A stretch of 64,000 nucleotides of DNA from Erpobdella octoculata (taxonomy: Eukaryota > Annelida > Clitellata > Hirudinida > Erpobdellidae). A program made the translations under genes and the position numbers. Location of the stretch: contig OZ022238.1 of assembly GCA_963978895.1 (NCBI GenBank), positions 6,955,650 to 7,019,649 on the forward strand. Direction: 5' to 3'. Positions 1 through 11,340 of this stretch are shown in pieces. Position 1 is the first letter of the stretch. Every line of letters starts with the position of its first letter. The notes beneath the pieces are model-generated. The model was given only the letters and a program-made list of their open reading frames with translations. It was not told where the DNA came from and ran no database searches.

Positions 1-25
1 AGTTATTGTAGGAGGATTTAGAAGA

Positions 26-833
26 ATGCATGGAACGTTGTACAAAGCACATATTCAAGCTGTGAGTTCAGATGCTAACAATCAAGCAAATTCAGTCACA
101 CAAAATAACACTCTACAACTTTATCATGAAAGATTTGGTCATCAGGATAAACGTCATGTCCAAGAAGTTATAAAAGGAGATATAGGTATTGACTCAAAGC
201 TTGGAAAAGGTCAACTTTGTGAAGAATGCATTTATGGTAAAGCAAACAGATTAAAATTTAGAACTAGAGGTGCTCCAACCAAGCCAGGTGAACTGATCTC
301 GGCTGATGTTTGTGGACCATTTGATAAAAGTTTCCGAGGGTATTGTTATTTTGTAGTGTTTAAAGATCACAAAAACAAATCAGAAGTATTTGAAGCACTC
401 AAAGATATGCGTGTCAAAATCAAGAATGATGATCATAAAATAAAGAAATTACTTAGTGCCAATGGTGGTGAGTTTAACAATGTAAAGGTGAGAAGACTTC
501 TACGTACTCATGGCATTACCCATCGCTGCAACAGAAGCAACTAAATAAATCATATGGCTCAAGCGAGTTTTCGGCGATATAATTCAGTTGAAGTGTGCAC
601 CAGTTCTTCAGGTTGACAATACTGCTGCTATCAAACTTGCACAGAATCCTGAGTTCCATCGTCGCACAAAACATATTGATTTAAGGTTTTTCTTCGTTCG
701 TGAAAAAGTCACAGATAGAAGTATAGAAATCAATCAGATATCAACGGAACATCAAGTGGCAGATGTGCTTACTAAACCGCTTGATAAGGTGCGACTGTGT
801 ACATTGTGTGAAAGAATGGGACTCTATGATTGA
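26..833 (+). pseudogene. Copia-type retrotransposon pol relic (GAG-pre-integrase/integrase and RNase H ends)
   Basis: Two same-strand reading frames (26-544 and 588-833) match the two ends of a Ty1/Copia polyprotein. The first holds the GAG-pre-integrase zinc motif (His pair in 'YHERFGH', then 'CEEC') and the start of the integrase core with the first acidic residue in 'ISADVCGPF'. It ends just after 'GITH', so the rest of integrase and all of reverse transcriptase are deleted. The second holds the RNase H tail, with 'VDNTAAIKLA', 'RTKHIDLRFFF' and the usual closing 'ADVLTKPL'. The second integrase aspartate is Ala ('SANGGEF', where the family has SDNGGEF). The element enters from outside the window and is followed by its LTR. 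It is dead: internal deletion, stop codons and a lost catalytic residue. Confidence 0.9.
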
Positions 834-856
834 CTTATTATTACAAAAAGGGAAAC

Positions 857-1023
857 TGTTAAAGTAGTGTTTTGTAATAATATCTTTGTTATATACTTAT
901 CAAAAGTTAGGTTATTTGATCTGCCCTACTTCCCGTATAAGTTATATACTTAAGTTAAGCTGTTACTTATATTATCAGTAAGTGCACTTGTGTTCCAATC
1001 AATAAACAAAGTCTTTCTCAACA
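857..1023 (+). repeat. Putative 3' LTR of the Copia relic
   Basis: The segment begins TGTTAAAG just after a purine-rich tract (aaaaaggga at about 845-853) and ends TCAACA. It contains an AATAAA at about 1000. The TG...CA boundaries and position after the RNase H frame fit a short Copia LTR. The 5' LTR lies outside the window, so the boundaries cannot be checked by pairing. Confidence 0.6.
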
Positions 1024-1446
1024 GACACGTGGGTTCACTGGGTTCGATTATATATATTGTTACGATATCGCCAAATCGTATATACCGGGCTTGCTGGAAT
1101 GGTTTTGTAGTTTATTGGAAAATAATAATTGAGCTTTGAAAAGTTTTTTGTTATACCTACCGATAATAATAATTAATAATAACGGTCTACATTCTATAAA
1201 GTCGATCGAGCGGAAGTTGATAATTAAATCAGCGATATTACTTTATTACCCCCTTCTTAATTCTGTTCGTCCCGAACAGCATAGTCGCTTTTTGAAAAAT
1301 GCCGTGTTTTCTTGTTTGCCTGTTTGCTTGTTTGAACCATACGGTAAATGGACAAAGCCGTAGCCAGTGGCAAAATTCTACCTAGGACGACAAAACCAAC
1401 CAAATTTTGGGAATGTATATGCTCTTGAAAGTTAAACTTTTTTAAA
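1024..1446. other. Intergenic, no gene seen
   Basis: AT-rich sequence with no convincing exon. Positions about 1312-1346 carry a run of TTTGCTTG/TTTGTTTG ending in 'GAACCATACGG', the same motif found in the small TIR element at 18816-19165, so part of it is probably a MITE fragment. Confidence 0.5.
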
Positions 1447-1518
1447 GCATATATATATTGCATTGCTAAACGATTCATCGGATCGTAATTAAGATTTCAC
1501 ACAACCTTGAGTCAATAG
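1447..1518 (+). mobile_element. Helitron family B head fragment
   Basis: The stretch 'GATTCATCGGATCGTAAT' followed by 'TTTCACACAACCTTGAG' is nearly the same as the 5' region of the family B Helitrons at 44474 and 61390. No 3' end is found nearby, so this is a fragment. Confidence 0.6.
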
Positions 1519-1699
1519 GGGTAATAAGTTTTTGTGAAAAAAATTGAGATCGGTCTCAGAGTGAACGAGATTAGTTTTACGTTTATTACGAAAATTTTTT
1601 TCAGTGACTTGCTTCCAATTTTGCCTTGGTGGGGCAGTATACTGACGCCACTGAATGAAGGACAATTCAAATCAATCAAATCAAAGAATCATTTGATCA

Positions 1700-1737
1700 G
1701 GCGCTCCCTTATCGACAAAGTCCATTACGGGAGCGCC
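1700..1737. repeat. Short perfect inverted repeat
   Basis: GGCGCTCCC (1700-1708) pairs perfectly with GGGAGCGCC (1729-1737) across a 20-base loop. It stands out because it is GC-rich in AT-rich DNA. No function is assigned; it could be a transposon end. Confidence 0.6.
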
Positions 1738-1953
1738 AGGACAATGTATAGATAACACGTATTCCATTTTCTTATTCAACTATTGGAACATGTTTGTAAT
1801 TTATATTTATAGAAAGTCTGAAAACGTTCTCTTTTCGGGTATTTGGGATAGATGAGGGTTAAGTGAAAAAAATCTAAAAAATTATTTTAGTGTAGACAAT
1901 CGGTAAACACTATTTTACTAAATAGCTTTCTCGAGAACGTTTTTGCTTAATAA

Positions 1954-1960
1954 TATAAAA
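1954..1960 (+). promoter_or_regulatory. Candidate TATA box of the IMP gene
   Basis: TATAAAA lies about 340 bases upstream of the predicted start codon and ahead of a likely non-coding first exon. That exon would end at about 2110, where a good donor (ctg|gtaagaa) is seen. The acceptor of exon 2 is at 2294-2295. Confidence 0.35.
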
Positions 1961-2308
1961 ACAGCTGTTAATTATTTTCACATTGGAACTTGTCTAGCAA
2001 CTAAACAAACGTAGCAGAGTGCAAGCGCTCAAGCGTTCGTTTGGCGTAATTTTGTTTCTTTGTAGTTTTCGCCTGCGTTCTGGGTTCTAGGATTTTCAGT
2101 TTAATTTTTCTGGTAAGAATTTCTTCGGGCTCTTGGCAGCCGGCGATTTCTGAGCTGAGTAATTTCACGGTTGTTGGTTTGTTTTAGGTATTTTAAGGAG
2201 TTCTCGTAATTGAGGAGACAGTCGCGTCTCCCGTATTTCACGTGTTTGCATCCTGTGCTCTACTCTCTAATAATTATTTACTGTTTTCACAACAGTCCAG
2301 CTTACGCT

Positions 2309-5300
2309 ATGCAGGAAATGAGTTCTGTAGCACCATTGCCAGCTAAAACAGGCATTAGCATTAGGGATAGGTTTGTTTGCTTATTAAGACTTTTGTTTAC
2401 ATTTATATTTATAATTATTTTTATCAACTCAATAGTTCTATTTAATTAGTTATTTAGCAACAACAATTTTATTTCCTCCTGCATTATTTTTATATTATTT
2501 TACTGTTGCCTTGGCTTACTGTTTATTACTTTTACTTGTTTCAGTGTAAATTTAAAATTATAATTTAGTTACAATAATTGAAGTGTTCTTTAAATTCCTA
2601 AATTTTTATGTGTTCACATGAGATAAATCTTTATTTACATGATAGTATAATAGTTAATAGTAAATGTAATAATTCATGTAAAAATATTGTAAGGACTCTA
2701 AAGGTGAAGAACTTGCCTGAAAATCTTACAAGCGAGGAGTTGAATGAGATTGTCAGTCCTTATGGTGTTGTTGAAAAGTGCAACTTGTGTAAGAGTACAA
2801 AATAAATAAGTTTGAAAATTCTTTATTTAATTGTCTTTTCGTTGAAACCTTAAAGTTGTCATGGCTCTCTCTTTTTAATGTGTCCTAATTATGGGCAAGC
2901 AAATATTTTAAAAATATGTGCGAATAATTTGAATGTATATTTTTGGTTTGTCTTGTTTCACTAATGACTGGCAAGAACATCAGCAGTCTATCTTCAAAGC
3001 ATCATTTTATTTTTATCTCACATTAGTATCAAATAAAAATCTTATAATAACATTAATTTTTAAGTGTGTCTTTTATCATTTTAAAAAGTTTACATTAATT
3101 ACAGATGATGATAAGACTGCCTCTGTGGTTTATGCATCTCAGCAATCTGCAAAAGAGTATTTTTATTTTATTTTTTAAACAATTAAATGAATGTTCCATT
3201 GTCACATAATTCCTGACATTTTTTTGAGTTTATATATATATATATATATTTATATATCATTTTTTTATATCGGCTATATGTATGATATTGTTTTGCCAGA
3301 GCTCTAGCCAAGTTGAACATGCTTGAAGTACAGGGTTCAAAGCTTCAGGTTGTTTGTCTAATTTAAAATAATTTTTGTTGAAAAAAATTTTTTTTGAAAA
3401 TAAACTATATTGACATGCTTATAGGTTGTAATATGGTGTGCTCATTATGTACATATTTTATAATATATATTTATTTTATTGGAATGATACAAAACGATCG
3501 TGTTTGAGTTAATTCAGTAGTTTTCGATTATAATTAAACAACCATCTCCGCATTCGTTGTCGTCACAGGCAGAAATATCGACCAATTACGCGAGGATGAA
3601 CAACGGGCCACCATCGACAACAAAATTCCTAAACAGCACTCATCAAAATGGTCGTGGAAAAACAAATTGTCCTCTGAAGTGAGTCGGTTGATGGTTAATT
3701 TCTTTCTCTTGCTTTGTTTGTAGGTCTTTGCATATCTATTGTCGCATTTACGTGTCTATTGTGTATCCCTATTGGTGCACATTGTTGTCTCGGTCTCTTT
3801 ATTATTGCATTTTTTTGTCTGTATTTCTATTGTTGTGTCCATATGTCTTAAATAGCATAAATTTGTTTTTTTTTTCAACCCTCGCAGAATTTTAGTTGCC
3901 AGTGAACTTGTTGGTGCCATCATAGGCAAGAAAGGTTCTACAATTAGAAACATTACCACTCAACATAAGGCCAGGTATTTGTTCTCATCATCATCATCAT
4001 TAATTATTTTTTACGGCATCCAAATTCTTCCATGGTAAGCAACGACCGGGTCCTTATTTTCATCGAAGGCCAAATTTTGACTTGCTGCTTTTACAAGTTA
4101 TGGAGTAAAGTATTATCTGGAGGCCTTTTTGAGAATCTCCATTCAGTCACTCTAATCTCTATTCAATTAAATTTTGCTCTTTTCACATTTTGCTCCATTT
4201 GTTCACATTTGCTCAATTTGTTCACATTTTGCTACATTTGTTCACACTTTGCTCCATTCAATCTCATTTTGCTTCTATTATTCACACTTTGCTCCATTCA
4301 TTTCCAATTTGCTCCATTCAATGACATTTTGTGACACATATGAAAAACATGGTGGTCCTATTCCAACAGAATGCATCAAATAGTTTTTTCTTCATCTTTG
4401 CAATAAAGTTTTGTAATTATAAGATTGTGAAATGATTTCTGTTTTAAAAAAATTGTTTCAGAGTTGATGTACATGGAAAAGAAAATTCAGGAATGGTTGA
4501 AAAGGTATCAACATTATTTTGGTTTTATGAATTGGTTTTTATTCATTAGTTATAATAAATTCATTTAATTATATATAAATATATATATTTATTTTTTAAA
4601 GTAAATTATTTTATTATCTATATACTGTAATAATAAAAAAGCGTTGGGTCTTCATTACATTGCATAACATTTGACGACATTATATCTCAATCTACGTAAC
4701 ATATAACGACATTATATCATCTCAATCTACGTCCATTCATTGCATTGTATTACATTTGACCACATTAGATCATCTCAATCTACGGTCAACCAGAAAATTG
4801 TTCGAATGCCTTGAAAGAGATTTTGAAGATCATCGAAACTGAGTCTGTCGACGGCGATCAAGGGTTCAAAATTTTCTCTTACAGTTTCTTTTGGATATTT
4901 TTGATCTAATGAAATTGTAATGTAAAATAATTAAAGGTTGTGTAATAAAATATAATTTAAAGTTATGTAATATAATAATATTGTAATAAAATAATAATGT
5001 AATGAAATAGTAATGTAATAAAATGGTAATGTAATGAAATAGTAATTTAATGAATTGATAATTTGATGTAATGCAAAAAAGTAGCATGATGAAATGGTAA
5101 TTTAATATAATTGAATATTAATTTAGCGGGAATTTTCATTTAGTTGAGATGAGCAATAAAATAATTCTTTTATAAAAGAAATGTCAAAAGGCATGAGAGA
5201 GTGAGTACAGATTATTTAATATTATTTATACAGTGAATACAGATTATTTATTATTATTTATTTAGTCCAACTGATTTTTAGTTTTGTTCGACTTTTAGAA

Positions 5301-8300
5301 ATCTCGTGTTGAAAATGCTGGTTGAAGATAAATACTGCGGCAGAATAATCGGCAAGGAGGGAAAAATCATCAAAAAATTGAAAGAGGACACAATCACAAA
5401 AATTACTGTTTCCAAGTATAAAATATTGGATTTTTTTTTTGCAGTCTTTCACTTTTGCCTTTTAAGTAAGTATGTATTGTGGTAAATTGCTTTCATTGTG
5501 GCGCATGTTCTTGAATACAACTATGATATAGTGCACTGTGATCGTATTGTGGCCCATATTGTTGAATGCAACTACAATATAGTGGCTGTGATTGTATTGT
5601 GGTCCATATTGTTGAATACAACTGCAATTGTATAAGCTATACTGATAGAATGTATTGTGGCATATATTGTTGAATGCAATAAGCAGTGTGTAAGGATTTA
5701 TGGGATATATGTATATTTGAATATGCACACTGGTCTATTCTGTAATATTTTTTTTTAAACTTATTCAAATTTGTTGTTAATTTTTAACTAGATTTTAATG
5801 ATTAAATAGCTTTTATTTCTTTCAACTTTAAAATAAATTAAATTATTGATTTATGAAATCTTAACTTTCAACTTTATAAAGGTGGCTTTTTTTGATTGGT
5901 AGGGAAGTATCTTTATTCTGAGCCTTTCTCCAGAAATATATATACATTTCTGTGATATAATAATTTTATCCCTTCAATCAAAGTTTTTTATTGACTTGGA
6001 TTCTAATCATCGAAAGAATTAAAACAAATAATTGAATTTTTTAGCCATTGGCCATCTTTAGTAAACTTATACTTGAAATTTTCTTTTAATTAATCGTTTA
6101 AATATTGATTAAATACTTCAAAAAAATCTTTCTCCTCAGCATGCAGGATATGATGACGATATATCCTGACCGGGTGATATCCATAAAAGGGAGTGTTGAA
6201 AACATCGTCAGGGCGCAGATGGCGATTTCACAGAAGCTCAACGAGTGCATGGAACGTGAGATGGCTACCACCACCAATCTGATGTACAACAATGTAGAGT
6301 ATTGAATTTGGTTTTATTTATTTATTTTTAAATAATTAATTGTAGACAATTTAGAGTTTTGTTAATTTATTACAAGTGTTAATTTACTGTATTTATTTTT
6401 AAGAATTCTTCTTTAAGTTGTATGTGAAATATTTTTGTTACCGTCGTAGGAAGCGTATAGTAATTTGGCAGTAATTGGTTGCATTGTAGTCGTGGGTTCG
6501 CATAATAGTTTGATTCAGATGTACCTAAGCTCCCATGTTTGTCTTTGATATTCCAGTGGCGAAAGCGTAGAACGATACCAAGTACATATTGGTTGTGTTG
6601 ACTTTTTCTAAATAACATTAGATCTTTTATCAGTTTTTGAGATGCTGTTGTAAAAAATACTTACTATTTGCATTGCAATTTGTTCTTTGTATGAATTATT
6701 TTTATATGAATTATTTTTATATGAATTATTTTTATATTAATTATTTTTATATTATTTATTTTTATATTAATTATTTTTATATGAATTATTTTTATATGAA
6801 TTATTTTTATTGGAATTATTTTTATATGAATTATCTTTATATGAATTATTTTTATATGAATTATTTTTAAATGAATTATCTTTATATGAATTATTTTTAT
6901 AGTTTACTATGATCTTTTAATTGTTAATTTTTTTTCATTTTCTAGAAGTGTAATTATTTATTTTGCAAATATTAATTGAAACGAATGAAGTTTTTGAGAA
7001 TATAACTTAAATAGACAGAGATATCTCATCTTGAAGACATTTTTTGTTTTATAAATTTGTCATAATATTTTCGATTGTTTTTTTTTATAACGAATAATTT
7101 TTTCTTCAGGGCGTGACAGGGGGACAAGGGAACATGCGTAGACCCCTTGCATCAGATTTTGTACGTTTTTGTTGTTGTTTCGATGTCAAACAGATAAGAC
7201 ATGGTTGTCAGTTATTGAGAATCTGTCTAAAAGTATTTTTTAATTATTGTCGATATAATTTTATATTTTATATTATCGATATAATTATATATTATATCTA
7301 CTTGTCTCTTCTTTTTGCATGAATTACAGTTTTCATAATTCATAATGTAGTAATAACACTAAATATATGGCTTACTATTTACTCCAGGTGAATTCAGCTC
7401 AATCGGGAGGAGATTCAAGATCCTTCCAGCCTGAGATGTGCCAGATCATTGTTCCAAACTCCATCGTCGGTTCCATCATCGGAACCGGTGGATCCATCAT
7501 TAAGCAGATCATGCAGGATTCTAATGCGCATGTTGTCGTTAGTGTCGTTTTTTTTATACCTCTCTGCCTATATTTTTTCAAAAACTGTTATTTTGTTTAC
7601 TGACGTAATTTATTAAAAATGAATTAGGAGATTATTCATTATTTTTTGATTATTATTACAACTTAATTGTTCACACTTATTGATTGAATTACATGAAATC
7701 TCATGAAATGTAAAATGGTAATTAAAATTTAATAAAATTTTCTGTTAAACAGTTTTTAGTTAATTCATTACTCTCATTTCAGATCATTACAGAAAATAGG
7801 AATAAATAATGTAATAGTTTTGCTTGTGTGAGCCATGTTTCAATTCAGATGAATGAATGATGGATAGATCCACGTGTGTTTGTTGTTATGCACGCACCAC
7901 GCGTGCATCTATGTTTTTTGTGTGTGGCTGCTATCTATTGTAAAGTTAATGTCGTGTGAATTGTAAAGGTGGAGCCGAAACATGAAAACGATGATAACAT
8001 GGAAAGAACGGTGACAATCCGGGGATCAGCTGATGCATGCTGGAAGGTTTTTTGTTAATTATTATTATTTATTAAGTCACATATCACATATTTGATGATA
8101 TTGAATCACTTTCACATGTTAGCACTAACATTTTTTCGTGTTTATTTTTGTATCTATCTCTTGAAATATATATTTTTGTAAATTCCTAAATGTTTATTGT
8201 TCCAACAAGGTTTATGAAAGGAGTTATCTCCATGAGACGGTCAACTTAAGTTATTTCCTATTAAACAGAAAAAATAACATTTTATTTTATTTGTTCATGA

Positions 8301-9211
8301 ACCGTTGTACGTTTAGAACTAAACATCGTTTAAATTGAAACAAGCGATTATTGTAGCTTCCCAATTGATTGCGAATTGAGCAATGCAGCCTCTAAACTGC
8401 TTTTTTAAATTATTTTTAAATCACATTTCAGTCAGATGTATATTGGCTACCTAGTGGACAGTATTTGTTACTTAATTTGCAACACAGAACTTAAAAGAGA
8501 CAAACCGTTATGCATAAATGACTACTTGTTGTGAAGTTGTTATTACTCGTTATGTAATCTTCGACAGGCAAGTTACTTTGTCTTCGAGAAAGTCAAAGGA
8601 GAAGGAATGGTCGGAAGTGACGACAGGTTGAAAACGGGTCTGAAGGTTCCAGCTTCCCTGATCGGCAGAGTGATCGGGAAGAACGGAAAGAACGTCCGAG
8701 AGGTTCAGAGGATGACGGGAGCTTCCATCAAGCTGTCGGAAATGCAGAAGGATCAGTCGGACGAGATACTCGTCGAGGTGTTCGGAAACTTCATGGCAAC
8801 TCAGGTGTGTTTTCTTGCTTCTTTCTAGTAGATTGATATCTGAGGGATATCAGGTTATAAAAATGATTTGAGTGTTTTACTTTTCATTATCATTAGTGAA
8901 ATTATTGCAAAAATAGTATTCGTTTATTTTTTGTGTATTATAGTTTTGAGGTTTATTCAAGAAAGAACATATATAAATGGATATTAGAACCTCTCTTTAA
9001 GATAATAATGTTAATCAATACTTTTTTAAAAACTTCTAGGTAATTTTAATGTATATAATCTATATTTTCCTAGTTGAAGATATTTTCCGTCTTTCACATC
9101 CAGGGTGCCCACAACCGAATAAGAGCCCTGATAAGTCAGCCCGGGAACGGGCAGCCACCAGTTGCTGCCGGGCAACCGAGGTCCGCGAGAGGCGATCGCA
9201 ACAACATCTGA
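2309..9211 (+). CDS. IGF2BP: IGF2BP/IMP-family mRNA-binding protein (one RRM, four KH domains)
   Basis: Insulin-like growth factor 2 mRNA-binding protein homologue: a cytoplasmic factor controlling mRNA stability, localisation and translation. Coding exons: 2309-2370, 2694-2788, 3105-3156, 3300-3348, 3569-3678, 3888-3974, 4462-4504, 4769-4863, 5299-5415, 6140-6293, 7110-7160, 7388-7537, 7969-8046, 8568-8804, 9104-9211. All phases match, giving 495 aa and one stop. The RRM (residues about 21-86) reads 'RTLKVKNLPENLTSEELNEI' and 'YGVVEKCNLYDDKTASVVY', closest to RRM2 of vertebrate IGF2BPs. KH1 has 'VGAIIGKKGSTIRNIT', KH2 'CGRIIGKEGKIIKKL', KH3 'VGSIIGTGGSIIKQI', KH4 'IGRVIGKNGKNVREV', all with the GxxG loop. 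Linkers such as 'VDVHGKENSG' are diagnostic of the family. Vertebrate members have two RRMs and about 577 aa; no RRM1 was found here. The exon 2 acceptor (gtaag|g at 2693) has a poor pyrimidine tract, so the N-terminus is the least certain part. Confidence 0.9.
4172..4330. repeat. Tandem repeat in IMP intron
   Basis: About seven degenerate copies of a roughly 20-22 base unit of the form 'TTCACATTTTGCTCCATT'. Intronic, no function inferred. Confidence 0.7.
4905..5100. repeat. AT-rich simple tandem repeat in IMP intron
   Basis: Irregular reiteration of AATGTAATAAAAT / AATGGTAATGTAATG between the KH1b and KH2 exons. Confidence 0.6.
5470..5680. repeat. Minisatellite in IMP intron
   Basis: About four diverged copies of a unit of roughly 55-60 bases built on 'TTGTGGCCCATATTGTTGAA' and 'TGCAACTACAATATAGTG'. 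Confidence 0.65.
6684..6900. repeat. 15-bp minisatellite in IMP intron
   Basis: About 14 copies of 'ATGAATTATTTTTAT' with point variants (ATTAATTATTTTTAT, TGGAATTATTTTTAT). The unit length is a multiple of three, so it gives a spurious repetitive reading frame. Confidence 0.9.
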
Positions 9212-10986
9212 TCTCTGCTGCGATGCGCATAATTTTGTAGAATTTTGTTATTTATTTTTAAGGGAATTTATGATAATAATTTCGTGCCGCGTACGTGTCG
9301 TAGTGATGCAGCTTTTCATTTGTGTTATACGAGAGCGAGCGAGTTGTGCACAGGTTGTTTTGTTGTACAGCTTGTATGTCAATTGATTAATAAATTGATA
9401 AATTCATCTATTTATTTATTTAGTGTCTTTTTGTTTTGTAGTTTTCCGAGTCGTCGCTCGTTAGGTAATAATAACGTTGCTTGTGACGTTTTTGTGTGCG
9501 TTCGTCTGTTGTGGATTCCACGCAAATTTATTTTCGATGTTTTTTCTTTTATATTATATAATAATAATAAATGGATAATTATAATTTCATTTGAAATATT
9601 TCTGCATGAGATTGAATTTTTCTGTTTTGTGAAATTTCTGTTTGTGAGGTGGAGCTTTGATATCTATTTTGAATATAAAAAAATGTCTACTTACATGTTT
9701 GAATATAAAAAATGTCTACTACATACATGTTTCTTTTCTTTTGTGTGCTATTTATTCTATTAGTTATTGTTGAATTTCAGAAGTGTTCGAAAAAATTATG
9801 TTCTTTCTTATTGGAGAGCTTAATTTCTAAGTTTTAATGAGCTTGTAGCAAAGGTTGAATAGAAAATGATTTTGAGAAACAACTGATATAATTTCAGATA
9901 CAATGTAGAAAAGGCTAAATGTTTAAAAGTTAAGCAGAATGCAGTTTTTAAAAATAATCTCGTCTATAGGAGTCTTTGGAACAGATTTGGCTTGGTGGTC
10001 CAAAACGTTAGCAGTTTTTTTTTACTGAAATACATCATTGTTGCTATGTCCATGTAAACTGGTTGGAAAGATGCTGATGCCATTTCATACAGGAAATGTG
10101 TACTTTTGTACATCCAGGTATTTTATTCAATAATTTTAGATGAATCCCTAAACTTGGCTAGTTGCAATAAAATTAGGTAAGGGGTCGCCCAAATATTACA
10201 TACACACCGAGGGAGAGGGGTGTCCCGAGTAACTAATTTTCAACAAGCATGCATACGTGGAGAGAGGGGTATTCTAACAAATGAGTAGGTAAAATATATC
10301 ATATCATACCTAACTAATGTCTGATGTCTGGGTGTTTATATTTATGCTAGAAATTCGCATTACCCTGATAGGGAGCGCTATAAATTCCGTCATTTTTTAC
10401 TATTAATATCACAATTTTTAGTTCAGATGCTAAAACCCTCCACACTCCATCCTTTAACGTGGCTGTAGTATATTATTCTGTATGAATATAAAATTTTAGT
10501 TTTGTTCTGTAGTGGACTAAAATTGAGATAGCATGAATCAGCTACCTCTGGAACTTCCATCTCAGGAATTTGACAGGAAAAACCCAGAACTATCCCCTGT
10601 TCTCGTGATAGTTCATCCTTGCTTTTTATACTGGCCTCCCTCTTTTCAATTTGATAACTTTTTGTGGGTTTTTTATAGCATCATATTCATCAATAAATAC
10701 ACTACAAAAAATATCAAGTTATATTTCTTTTGCTAGTTTCTTGGTGTTCAACATCAAACCACGCCTTTCCTATACGAAATAAACTTTTTGTTTTGTTGCA
10801 TGGTGGCTTCATCCATCAACTGATCTCTCAGATCTGTGCATCCCCACTCACCCGACACCCTTGCTATCTTTAATGATATCTCGCTCTTGACACTCACAGG
10901 ATAAGTAAGGACACCAGACGATCAATCGCTTCAAGTTTATTTATAACAGGACAACAAACAGGTACTTGAGTTTTTTTTTTCTGCAC
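9212..10986. other. IMP 3' UTR and intergenic sequence
   Basis: The IMP 3' UTR probably runs to about 9580, where AATAAA occurs in 'aataataataaatgga'. Past that no exon is supported. Positions about 10178-10275 ('GGGGTCGCCCAAATATTACA', then GAGGGAGAGGGGTGT) resemble ends of an ISL2EU-like DNA transposon, judged from memory only. Confidence 0.45.
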
Positions 10987-11050
10987 AAGCTCACACAACT
11001 AGATTACTGGGATTGCATCGTAATCACGTAATCTGGGTGTGTGTGAGCTT
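10987..11050. repeat. Imperfect hairpin downstream of the copper transporter gene
   Basis: AAGCTCACACA-ACT-AGATTAC (10987-11007) mirrors GTAATCT-GGG-TGTGTGTGAGCTT (11028-11050), with a 20-base loop that itself contains CGTAATCACG. It lies about 290 bases past the stop codon of the minus-strand copper transporter and may fall in its 3' UTR. Confidence 0.6.
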
Positions 11051-11340
11051 ATATCTTGAATAACAAAAAAATAACTCGTTGACTGTCTCAGGATGAATGT
11101 AAGACATGCAGAAAGAGAAGAATTTAGTGCCGAGAAACATACACATTTATGACAAGTTAATATAATAAAAGCTCTTAATAAAAACATCAATGAATATAAT
11201 AAATACTTAATTTATTTAGAATACTTTTTAGTTCACAATTTCAAAATAAAATTTAACATCAAGGAAATGTAGCTGTTTAGTAACACCAACAAAACAGAGA
11301 ACTTCATAAATAGCACAGAACAACGTCGGCCGACAGCCAA

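Noticed and set aside
9245..9763. 172-codon plus-strand frame after the IMP stop
   Set aside because: Phe/Ile/Val-rich with no family resemblance; it lies in the IMP 3' UTR and beyond, with no splice sites that fit.
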